A stretch of DNA of 29,652 nt. Source: Flavobacteriales bacterium UBA1820 (GTDB lineage: Bacteria; Bacteroidota; Bacteroidia; Flavobacteriales; UBA1820). The stretch covers positions 24,424 to 54,075 of the forward strand of contig DCEW01000002.1 in the NCBI GenBank assembly GCA_002314265.1, read 5' to 3'. The notes beneath the pieces are model-generated. The model was not told where the DNA came from. It did not search any database and saw only the letters and a list, made by a program, of their open reading frames with translations. A program made the translations under genes and the position numbers. How positions within the stretch are numbered: position 1 is the stretch's first letter; every line of letters begins with the position of its first letter. Positions 22,697 to 29,652 of this stretch are shown here, in pieces.

Positions 22697-23678
22697 TCTG
22701 CTGCGCAAGGTTCTCCCCATCCTGCTCGTCCTGGCGCTCCCTTGGGCTGCCGCGGGCCAATCGACCCCGCCTACCCTGACCTGGAGCACCGACACCACGC
22801 GCATCCGCATCGGCGAACAGATCCACCTGGGACTCGAAGTTCGCGCACCGAAGGACGCGCTGGTCGATTTTCCGGAGCTCCGTTTCCAGAGCGACAGCAT
22901 GGAAGTGGTCGGCCGCTCGAAGATCGACACCTCGTACAAACGGGATGAGGCGATCTACCGGATCACCTACCGCCTCACCTCGTTCGAAAAGGGGAAATAC
23001 CTCGTTCCCGCCATCGAAGTAAAAGCCGGGGAATCCATCCTGACCACCGACCCGTTCCAGGTTCAGGTCTCCACCGTAGAGGTGGACACCCTCCGCCAGG
23101 CACGCTACGGGATCAAAGACATCCGCACCGACCGCTACACCGCGGGCGAGGTCTTCCGCAAGTATTACTGGATCCTCATCGCCCTGGCCGTCGCCGCCCT
23201 GCTGGCATGGGAAATCTGGCGCATCGTCAAACGCCGCCGCGAAAACCGCCTGCCGCCCGAGATGCTGCTGTCCCCGTACGAGCGGGCAAAGTTCCGCCTG
23301 GATCGTCTGGACCGGGAAAAACTGCTGGAGAAAGGACAAGTCAAGGATTTCTACATCGCCCTGACCGACGTGATCCGCCTGTACCTGGACGAGCAATACG
23401 GCATCCCCGCCCCGGAAAGCACCTCGGACCAGACGCTGCGCGACGTACGCAAACTGCCGCTCACGCGGGAACAGTACGGCAAACTGCGCGACCTGCTGCT
23501 GGATGCCGACTTGGTAAAATTTGCCAAGATGTTCCCCTCGGCACCGGAAAACGAGCGTTACCGCCAGTACACCGAGGAACTCGTCGAATCCCTGCGCCCC
23601 GCCGAGGCTCCGCAAGACACCCCGCAGGCGCAGCAGCAACAACAACGTAAAGAGGAGGAGAAACATGTCGGAGACTAA
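22659..23678 (+). CDS. BatD-like membrane protein (DUF4381-type) of the Bat operon
   Basis: 339 residues: signal peptide (16-33), an Ig-like periplasmic domain (about 35-140; DTTRIRIGEQIHLGLEVRAPKDALVDFPEL), a membrane helix at about 170-187 (YWILIALAVAALLAWEIW), and a cytoplasmic helical part (LSPYERAKFRLDRLDREKLLEKGQVKDFYIALTDVIRLYLDEQYG) like that of BatD C-termini and DUF4381 proteins, ending in a Gln-rich tail. The start lies inside the DUF58 gene (38-base overlap); no later Met precedes the signal peptide. The end overlaps batA by 14 bases. Confidence 0.85.
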   Translation: MQKNYSVISACDNLLRKVLPILLVLALPWAAAGQSTPPTLTWSTDTTRIRIGEQIHLGLEVRAPKDALVDFPELRFQSDSMEVVGRSKIDTSYKRDEAIYRITYRLTSFEKGKYLVPAIEVKAGESILTTDPFQVQVSTVEVDTLRQARYGIKDIRTDRYTAGEVFRKYYWILIALAVAALLAWEIWRIVKRRRENRLPPEMLLSPYERAKFRLDRLDREKLLEKGQVKDFYIALTDVIRLYLDEQYGIPAPESTSDQTLRDVRKLPLTREQYGKLRDLLLDADLVKFAKMFPSAPENERYRQYTEELVESLRPAEAPQDTPQAQQQQQRKEEEKHVGD

Positions 23679-24672
23679 TTTCGAACTGGTCAACAAAGGG
23701 TTCTTCTGGCTTCTGCTGCTCATTCCCCTGTTGGCAGGGTATCTGTGGTGGCGCGGCAACCGGTTGTACCCGTACCTGAAAATATCGAGTATTCGCGGTT
23801 TCGTGCTGGCCGAAGACTGGGTGTCGAAAACACGCCCCGTGCTGTGGGTTCTCCGTCTGGCGGCCATCGCCTGCGTGATCGTAGCCATGACCCGCCCGCG
23901 CGGAGTGGAAGTGAGCACCCAGACCCGCACCGGACTGGGCGTGGACATCGTCATGTCCATCGACCTCTCGGGATCGATGCTGGCACGCGACTTCAAACCC
24001 TCGCGTCTGGACGCCTTGAAGAAAGTGGCCACCGAATTTGCCGAAGGCCGCACGGGCGACCGCATCGGCATCGTAACCTACGCCACCGAAAGCTTCACCC
24101 AGACTCCGCTCACCACCGACAAGCGCATCGTGGTCCAGACCATCCAGGGGCTGCGGCAGGGTCTCATCGGCGAGACGACCGCCATCGGTCTGGGATTGGG
24201 AACGGCCATCAACCGCCTGAAAGACTCCGAAGCCAAGAGCAAGGTCATCATCCTGCTCACCGACGGAGTAAACAACGACGGATTTGTCGATCCCCGCTCG
24301 GTAGCCGAAGTAGCCAAAAAACTGGGCATCAAGGTTTACACCATCGGCATCGGCACCAACGGACTGGCGGACTACCCCCGCTACCGCGACCCGAACACCG
24401 GGCGGATCTACTACCAGAAAGTCCCGGTGGAGATCGACGAAAAACTCATGCGCGAGATCGCTGCCACCACGGGCGGGAAATACTTCCGCGCTACGGACGA
24501 AAACAAGCTCAAGGAGATCTACAAGGAGATCGACTCGCTGGAAAAGAGCAAAGTGGAACAGACCAAGTACTACAACTACGACGAGATGTTCCGCTCCTGG
24601 CTGTTGGCTGCCCTGCTGCTCTTCGGGCTGGAGATCGCCCTGCGCGGCACGCTTTACAAAGGAATCGTATAA
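23665..24672 (+). CDS. batA: Aerotolerance protein BatA (membrane VWA protein)
   Basis: 335 residues: membrane helices at about 13-28, 58-74 and 305-320, with a VWA domain between helices 2 and 3. The MIDAS motif is Asp100-Leu-Ser102-Gly-Ser104, with Thr and Asp completing ligands (TAIGLGLGTAINRL; LLTDGVNNDG). The Bat operon was linked to aerotolerance in Bacteroides fragilis. A GAGGAG lies 6-11 bases before the ATG at 23665. It is paralogous to batB downstream; the two probably form a heteromeric VWA pair. Confidence 0.94.
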   Translation: MSETNFELVNKGFFWLLLLIPLLAGYLWWRGNRLYPYLKISSIRGFVLAEDWVSKTRPVLWVLRLAAIACVIVAMTRPRGVEVSTQTRTGLGVDIVMSIDLSGSMLARDFKPSRLDALKKVATEFAEGRTGDRIGIVTYATESFTQTPLTTDKRIVVQTIQGLRQGLIGETTAIGLGLGTAINRLKDSEAKSKVIILLTDGVNNDGFVDPRSVAEVAKKLGIKVYTIGIGTNGLADYPRYRDPNTGRIYYQKVPVEIDEKLMREIAATTGGKYFRATDENKLKEIYKEIDSLEKSKVEQTKYYNYDEMFRSWLLAALLLFGLEIALRGTLYKGIV

Positions 24673-24696
24673 TTCGTGAAAGATAAAGGCTGAAAA

Positions 24697-25755
24697 ATGT
24701 ACGAACTGGACAGACCTGCCTACCTGCAATTGTTGTTGCTCGTCCCGCTGCTGTGGGGCTTGTTCGCCTATGTGCTGCACTACCGGCGCAAGAAACAGGA
24801 CGCGCTGGCCACACCCCGCATCCTGATGATCCTCGCTCCGTACAAGAGCACGGCCGCTCTGGCTTGGAAAACCATTCTCTATACCCTGGTTATCGTGCTG
24901 CTGACCCTCGCGCTGGTCAATCCCCGCATCGGCACGCAGATCGAAAAGATCAAAGTACAAGGCTCCGATGTCGTTTTCGCCCTCGACGTTTCCCTGTCCA
25001 TGAAGGCGGAGGACGTCGCTCCCGACCGTCTGGAAAAGGCCAAACAGATCATCTCGCGCACCATCGACCGCTTGGGAGGCGACCGGGTGGGCATCATCGC
25101 CTATGCGGGCAGCGCCTATCCCCTGCTGCCCATCACCAGCGACTATTCGGCAGCCAAGATGTTCCTCGCTACGGCCGACCCCTCGATGGTTTCCTCCCAG
25201 GGGACCTCGATCGGCGACGCCATCGCCCTCTCCTGGCGGTATTTCGACGACCCCACGGTCAAAAACAAACTGCTGGTCATCCTCTCCGACGGTGAGGACC
25301 ACCGCGAAGACCTCAACGCGGTGGATGTGGCCAAAGCCTCGGCGGAAAAAGGCCTGCGCATCTACACCGTCGGCATCGGCACGCCGGAAGGTGGCCCCAT
25401 CCCCTTGCGGGAAAACGGCGTAGTTACCGGATACAAGAAAGACATCGAAGGCAATGTCGTCGTTACCAAAGCCGACCCGCAGATGCTTTCCGAGATCGCC
25501 CAGGCAACCTCCGGAGACTACATGGACGGCACCTCCACCGAAGCGGTCGTCGATCGGATCACCGACCTGCTGGGCAAAGGTCCCAAGAACGACTACGGCG
25601 AAACGGAGATCGTCCAATACAAGGACCGCTACCAGTGGTTTGCCAGCGCTGCCCTGCTGCTGCTGGTGCTGGATACGCTGCTGGGCTTCCGACGCAGCCG
25701 CCTGTTGAGCCGTTACAATCTCTTCGGAGAAGAAAAACCGTTGGAAGAGGATTAA
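24697..25755 (+). CDS. batB: Aerotolerance protein BatB (membrane VWA protein)
   Basis: 352 residues with the same layout as BatA: helices at about 9-28, 59-75 and 313-330 and a VWA domain. The MIDAS motif is Asp97-Val-Ser99-Leu-Ser101; LVILSDGEDH supplies the later Asp. It carries an extra loop (PIPLRENGVVTGYKKDIEGN) relative to BatA, as is usual for BatB. Starts 24 bases after batA. Confidence 0.94.
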   Translation: MYELDRPAYLQLLLLVPLLWGLFAYVLHYRRKKQDALATPRILMILAPYKSTAALAWKTILYTLVIVLLTLALVNPRIGTQIEKIKVQGSDVVFALDVSLSMKAEDVAPDRLEKAKQIISRTIDRLGGDRVGIIAYAGSAYPLLPITSDYSAAKMFLATADPSMVSSQGTSIGDAIALSWRYFDDPTVKNKLLVILSDGEDHREDLNAVDVAKASAEKGLRIYTVGIGTPEGGPIPLRENGVVTGYKKDIEGNVVVTKADPQMLSEIAQATSGDYMDGTSTEAVVDRITDLLGKGPKNDYGETEIVQYKDRYQWFASAALLLLVLDTLLGFRRSRLLSRYNLFGEEKPLEED

Positions 25756-25775
25756 AAGAAGAGCTTAAAAAAAGC

Positions 25776-26843
25776 ATGACGATGAAGACCAAACACCCAT
25801 TTTTCCCCATACCCGGCACCCTGCTGGTTCTTTTCCTTGCCCTTTCGGCCGCTTTCCCCGCCCAGGGGCAGAGCCGGAAGGACATTGCCAAAAAAGACCT
25901 GCTCAAACAAGGAAACCGGATGTACAAACGCGCCGAATACGACCGTGCCGACTCCCTCTACGCCCAAGCCGTCGCTTTGGACACCACTTATGCCACCGGT
26001 TGGTACAACCTGGGCAACTCCCTCTACCTGGGCGGGGATGCCGCCCAAGCGCAGGCCGCCTGGATGAAATCCCTGTTCAACACCCCGCAGGACGACCAAC
26101 GTGCCCCCGTACTGTACAACCTCGGCGGAGTGGAAATGGACAAAAAGAACTACGCCGAAGCCATCAAACTGTACAAAGACGCCCTTCGGCGCGACCCCTC
26201 GGACGAACAGGCCCGGTACAACCTCGCCCTGGCCCAACAATTGCTCAAAGACCAGCAGCAAAACCAGTCGCAGAACAACCAAAACCAGAACAACAACAAT
26301 AACAACGACAACAACCAGAATAACCAAAACCAGAACAACAATAACAACAACAACCAAAACGACCCCAACCAAAACAACAACAATAACAACAACAACCAAA
26401 ACGACCCCAACCAGAACAACAACAATAACGACAACAACCAGAACGACCCCAACCAGAACGACCAAAACCAAAACAACAACAACAACAATAATAACCCCAA
26501 CCAGAACGATCCCAACCAGAACAACAACAATAACAACAACAATAACAACAACGACAACAAGCAGAACGACCAAAACCAGAACAACAACAATAACAACAAC
26601 CAGAACGACCAAAACCAGAACAACCAAAACCAAAACAACAACAATAACAACCCCAACCAGAACAACCAGAACCAGAACAATCAGGGAGGGGGTGGTTCTT
26701 CCGGTCAGCAGGCACCGCAACGCTTGTCCCCTTCGGACGAGCAGATGCTTCGCGCCATCGACCGACAGGAACAGAACACTCAGGACAAACTAAAGGGGGA
26801 CAAGACCGAAGGAGCCGTCATTCATACGACCAAAGACTGGTAA
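25776..26843 (+). CDS. batC: BatC: periplasmic TPR protein with a long Asn/Gln tract
   Basis: 355 residues. Signal peptide (cleavage near residue 32, PAQGQ). TPR repeats run from about 38 to 158 (LLKQGNRMYKRAEYDRADSLYAQAVALD; YNLGNSLYLGGDAAQAQAAWMKSLF; LYNLGGVEMDKKNYAEAIKLYKDAL). Residues 160-303 are almost only Asn, Gln, Asp, Pro and Lys, built of AAC/AAT/CAG/CAA codons; the C-terminus (RLSPSDEQMLRAIDRQEQNTQDKL) is conserved in BatC. TPR proteins of this operon likely assemble the Bat complex in the periplasm. The in-frame ATG at 25782 is an alternative start. The Asn/Gln tract is far longer than the short linker expected, and its length may vary between strains. Confidence 0.92.
   Translation: MTMKTKHPFFPIPGTLLVLFLALSAAFPAQGQSRKDIAKKDLLKQGNRMYKRAEYDRADSLYAQAVALDTTYATGWYNLGNSLYLGGDAAQAQAAWMKSLFNTPQDDQRAPVLYNLGGVEMDKKNYAEAIKLYKDALRRDPSDEQARYNLALAQQLLKDQQQNQSQNNQNQNNNNNNDNNQNNQNQNNNNNNNQNDPNQNNNNNNNNQNDPNQNNNNNDNNQNDPNQNDQNQNNNNNNNNPNQNDPNQNNNNNNNNNNNDNKQNDQNQNNNNNNNQNDQNQNNQNQNNNNNNPNQNNQNQNNQGGGGSSGQQAPQRLSPSDEQMLRAIDRQEQNTQDKLKGDKTEGAVIHTTKDW
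26253..26684 (+). repeat. Low-complexity Asn/Gln/Asp/Pro-coding tract inside batC
   Basis: About 430 bases of imperfect short repeats of AACAACAACAATAACAAC followed by blocks such as CAAAACGACCCCAACCAG; the unit is about 40-55 bases. The purine-pyrimidine skew (few G and T) is unlike the rest of the window. Mixed AAC and AAT codons argue against a pure trinucleotide expansion. Confidence 0.95.
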
Positions 26844-26876
26844 TCGATCGTCCTTGCACATTTTCCACATACCGCT

Positions 26877-28760
26877 ATGAATATCGACAAAGCATTTTTC
26901 CCATCGTTGCACCTTCCCTCCGCCGCCCGTGGACGGGTCCTTGCCCTGCTGGCCGTCATGGTCCTGGGGATGGCTCTCCCGGCACAGGGGCAGGATAGCC
27001 AGCAACCCGTTACGATCACCGTTTCCAAAAAGAAAATGGCCGTGAACGAAAACCTGGTGGTCGAAATCTCCACTTCGCTGCCTCTGGATCAGGATCAGTT
27101 CGCCGGCCCGGCTTTCGAGGATTTCGTCGTGTTGGGCGGTCCTCAGTTCATGCGGAGCATGGTATCGAGCTATGTCAATGGCAAAGGGCGCACCGAACAG
27201 AAGACCACCATCTCCTACCTGGTGCAACCCAAACGCGAAGGCACCTTGTACATCGAACCGGCGATGGTCAAATCCAAAGGCCAGAAATACCAGACCGAGC
27301 GCATTGCCATCGAAGTGGGAAAAGCTATCGAAGGCCAGCAAAGCATCCGGCAGATGTCCAACCCTTCCACCTCGGCACAACAAAACATCCACCTGGTCGC
27401 CGAAGTATCCGACACCCGCCCCTATGTCGGAGAACCCATCACCGTTACCTACAAGCTGTACTACCGCATGAATATCGGTCGGCTCTCCGTCACGCAGGTC
27501 CCGAAATTCGATACCTTCTGGACACAGGTCTATACCGAAGACGACCTTCCGGAAAACAAAACCGACCAGCGCGGCTACTACAAAGACGAACTCTACCACG
27601 TCATCACGTACCACAAGGTACTGCTCATTCCCCAAAAGGAAGGCCGACAGACAATCCCCTCCCTTTCGCTCAGCATGCTGGTAGAGGTCGGTACCGGCCA
27701 ATACGACTACTGGGGCGATGAAATCACCCGGACAGCGCAACACTCCGTGGCCAGCCAACCGATCCAGGTAGAAGTCCGTCCGCTTCCCCGCGAAGGACGC
27801 CCGGACAACTTCAGCGGCGGTGTGGGACAGTTCTCCCTGAAGACCGACCTGTCCAAATCGAAAGTAAACACCGGGGAATCCTCCACCCTCAACCTCGAAG
27901 TGCGCGGAACGGGCAACATCACCCAGATCCGCATGCCGGAGCCCACGTTCCCTTCGGAGATCGAACGCTACGACCCGAAACTCCAGACTTCGACCGCCCT
28001 GGGCCCCAACTCCCTGCGGGGTTCGCTCAGCGAACAGTTCATCCTCATCCCCCGGGTAAAAGGCCAGTACACGATCCCGAAGATCGAATTCTCGTATTTC
28101 AACCCCGACACCGGAAAATACGTCACCCTCTCCTCGGATCCGATGACCCTCGAAGTATCGGGCGACGACATTGCCAACCACTCCATTTCCCAAAAAGCAC
28201 GGCAGAACCCCGCCACCTCCACCAAGGAGGATGTCGATTACCTCAATACCGACATCGGCTTTATCCGCCTCTCCACGGACCTGCAACCGGCTTCCTACCG
28301 GCCTTTCTACCAGCGTTTCTGGTTTTCGCTGCTGCTCCTGCTGCCGCTGATCGCCATTCCCGTGGCACTGGGCAAACGCATCTACGAGGCCTCCGTCGAC
28401 CGGAATTCCCCGCAGGCAAAAGCCAAAAAAGCCGCACAAGCAGCCCGTGCACGCCTTTCCCGGGCTAAGAAAGCCTTGGATCGCGGCGACTATCCCGCTT
28501 TCTACTACGAGATGGAAAAATCCCTTTATAGCTTTATCGCCAGCAAACTCAAGCTCGCCCGCAAGGACGCCTCCATCGACCGCATCCGTCAGGAAGTCCT
28601 CGCCCGCGGAGCCGACCCGGCCACGGCCGACGAACTGATCGGCGCGCTCGAAGCCTGCAACCAGGCCCGCTATGCCGGATTCAACCCCGCGCAGAGCGAA
28701 ACGGACTACCAGAACGCCACCCGCGCCATCGTGAACATCAACAAATGCATCAAAGGCTGA
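26877..28760 (+). CDS. batD: BatD (oxygen-tolerance membrane protein)
   Basis: 627 residues: signal peptide (about 1-38, ALPAQGQ), several Ig-like periplasmic domains (VTITVSKKKMAVNENLVVEISTSL; DTRPYVGEPITVTYKLYY; NTGESSTLNLEVRGTGN), a membrane helix near 480-500 (FWFSLLLLLPLIAIPVAL), and a cytoplasmic helical tail (KALDRGDYPAFYYEMEKSLYSFIASKLKL) similar to the DUF4381-type protein earlier in the operon. Begins 33 bases after batC. Usual length for Bacteroidota BatD. Confidence 0.94.
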   Translation: MNIDKAFFPSLHLPSAARGRVLALLAVMVLGMALPAQGQDSQQPVTITVSKKKMAVNENLVVEISTSLPLDQDQFAGPAFEDFVVLGGPQFMRSMVSSYVNGKGRTEQKTTISYLVQPKREGTLYIEPAMVKSKGQKYQTERIAIEVGKAIEGQQSIRQMSNPSTSAQQNIHLVAEVSDTRPYVGEPITVTYKLYYRMNIGRLSVTQVPKFDTFWTQVYTEDDLPENKTDQRGYYKDELYHVITYHKVLLIPQKEGRQTIPSLSLSMLVEVGTGQYDYWGDEITRTAQHSVASQPIQVEVRPLPREGRPDNFSGGVGQFSLKTDLSKSKVNTGESSTLNLEVRGTGNITQIRMPEPTFPSEIERYDPKLQTSTALGPNSLRGSLSEQFILIPRVKGQYTIPKIEFSYFNPDTGKYVTLSSDPMTLEVSGDDIANHSISQKARQNPATSTKEDVDYLNTDIGFIRLSTDLQPASYRPFYQRFWFSLLLLLPLIAIPVALGKRIYEASVDRNSPQAKAKKAAQAARARLSRAKKALDRGDYPAFYYEMEKSLYSFIASKLKLARKDASIDRIRQEVLARGADPATADELIGALEACNQARYAGFNPAQSETDYQNATRAIVNINKCIKG

Positions 28761-28777
28761 CCCAAAAACACCCTGCC

Positions 28778-29563
28778 ATGAAAAAAATCCATCTCGTCAA
28801 AAAGATATTCCCCCTGCTGATCCTCTCGGCATTCATCGGGCTGCCTCTGGCCACCGCGCAGGCACAAACCCCGCAAGCCCTCTTCCAGCAGGCCAACCAA
28901 GACTACCAGAAGGGCGACTACCTCCAGGCCGCCACCAAATACGATTCGCTGGTGCGGATCGGTTACCGCTCGGCAGCCCTGTACAACAACCTGGGCAACT
29001 CCTACTACCGCCTGGGACGGGTTGCCCCGACCATCCTGGCCTACGAACGGGCCGCCCTGCTCGCCCCATCCGACGAGGAAATCCGCCACAATCTCTCCCT
29101 GGCGCAGAACATGACGGTGGACAACATCGTTCCCTTGAGCGAATCCCTCTCCGCCCGCCTGACCGATGCCCTGACCCAAGCACTCCCCATCGGAGCCTGG
29201 AGCGTACTGGCCGTCGTCTTTGCCTGGAGCGCCATGGGGCTTTTCCTGCTGTTTCTCTTCGGACTGCACACCGGCACCAAACGGTGGAGTTTCTACGGAT
29301 TCCTGCTCTCCCTGGCTCTGTGCGCGCTCTCGTACGGCTTGCGCCGGCACGGAGAAAACCAGTTGCACAACAACCCGTATTCCATCGTAACGGTAGCCAA
29401 CGTAACGGCCAAAAGCGAGCCGAGCGCTGCCGGGGGCGATGTCTTCTCCATCCACGAAGGCACCAAGGTGCGGGTGATGGAAAGCCTGAACAAATGGGAC
29501 AAGATCCGTCTGGCCGACGGGAAAATCGGCTGGATTCCCTCCGAAGCCGCCGAAAAGATCTGA
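28778..29563 (+). CDS. batE: BatE: TPR, two membrane helices and SH3 domain
   Basis: 261 residues: signal peptide (cleavage near AQAQ, 29), TPR region (31-112; FQQANQDYQKGDYLQAATKYDSLV, YNNLGNSYYRLGRVAPTILAYERAA), membrane helices at 139-163 and 170-188, and a C-terminal bacterial SH3-like domain (201-258; VTAKSEPSAAGGDVFSIHEGTKVRVM ... WIPSEAAEKI). SH3 domains of this type often bind peptidoglycan. An earlier in-frame ATG (28745) overlaps batD, but the ATG at 28778 gives a proper signal peptide. Last gene of the operon; only a weak hairpin follows (29593-29612). Confidence 0.93.
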   Translation: MKKIHLVKKIFPLLILSAFIGLPLATAQAQTPQALFQQANQDYQKGDYLQAATKYDSLVRIGYRSAALYNNLGNSYYRLGRVAPTILAYERAALLAPSDEEIRHNLSLAQNMTVDNIVPLSESLSARLTDALTQALPIGAWSVLAVVFAWSAMGLFLLFLFGLHTGTKRWSFYGFLLSLALCALSYGLRRHGENQLHNNPYSIVTVANVTAKSEPSAAGGDVFSIHEGTKVRVMESLNKWDKIRLADGKIGWIPSEAAEKI

Positions 29564-29592
29564 CGATTGTTCCTCTTTCTCTCCCTTCCCTG

Positions 29593-29612
29593 CGGCAAAC
29601 GGTTTTTTGCCG
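29593..29612 (+). terminator. Weak hairpin after batE
   Basis: CGGCAAA pairs with TTTGCCG around a six-base loop, but no T run follows it directly. It may terminate the Bat operon; evidence is slight. Confidence 0.3.
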
Positions 29613-29652
29613 GCATCGGGGACAGGGGTATAAAAAAGCGGCCGCCCTTTCC

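Noticed and set aside
25752..26720. Val/Leu-rich open frame antisense to batC
   Set aside because: It is the complement of the Asn/Gln codon tract (GTT/GTC from AAC), not a real membrane protein.

Overview
The window looks like chromosomal DNA from a GC-rich member of the Bacteroidota, probably order Bacteroidales and perhaps Rikenellaceae/Alistipes-like (genus not provable from this sequence). Reasons: -7 promoter boxes of the Bacteroidota form TAnnTTTG in front of many genes, generally weak Shine-Dalgarno sites, a complete batA-batE aerotolerance operon, a B12-dependent (class II) ribonucleotide reductase, a two-gene LysO, and a BACON/SusC-world flavour in one secreted protein (a TonB-plug-like segment). 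No tRNA, rRNA, CRISPR array, insertion sequence or phage gene was found.

Layout. 1-1425: two tandem paralogous outer-membrane barrel proteins, closed by a perfect bidirectional terminator. 1460-5311 (minus): ffh, folD, an odd 11-residue-repeat reading frame, and a membrane-anchored serine hydrolase. 5487-6806 (plus): the tRNA methylthiotransferase mtaB, divergent from ffh. 6879-9095: an ECF sigma factor, a one-TM anti-sigma-like protein and a secreted helical-repeat protein, then a terminator. 9163-9507: about four tandem copies of an 85-bp promoter-bearing repeat, leading into the split lysine exporter LysO (9534-10435). 10491-13073 (minus): nrdJ. 13074-13760: a gene-free stretch with an AT-rich tract and another copy of the same repeat, which supplies the promoter of rnpA. 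13761-15689: rnpA, rnhA and an alpha/beta hydrolase. 15837-17112 (minus): a LuxR-type regulator and a hemerythrin-fold protein with a degraded metal site. 17297-19725 (plus): macro-domain hydrolase, Nif3-like protein and a coiled-coil protein whose zinc ribbon has lost its cysteines; then a strong terminator. 19825-20577 (minus): MTA/SAH nucleosidase. 20796-29563 (plus): the eight-gene moxR-DUF58-batD-like-batA-batB-batC-batD-batE operon.

How the parts work together. Most genes are housekeeping (protein targeting, folate C1 metabolism, tRNA modification, tRNA 5' processing, dNTP synthesis, SAH/MTA recycling). The Bat operon would form an envelope complex: a MoxR AAA+ ATPase and DUF58 VWA protein in the cytoplasm, two membrane VWA proteins, and TPR/BatD proteins facing the periplasm. 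The ECF sigma cluster is a self-contained envelope-response unit. The least explained material is (i) the 85-bp repeat family seen at three loci, (ii) the 11-residue-repeat frame fused out of frame to the serine hydrolase, (iii) the metal-ligand losses in the hemerythrin-like and zinc-ribbon proteins, and (iv) the plug-like module between helical repeats in the sigma-cluster protein.
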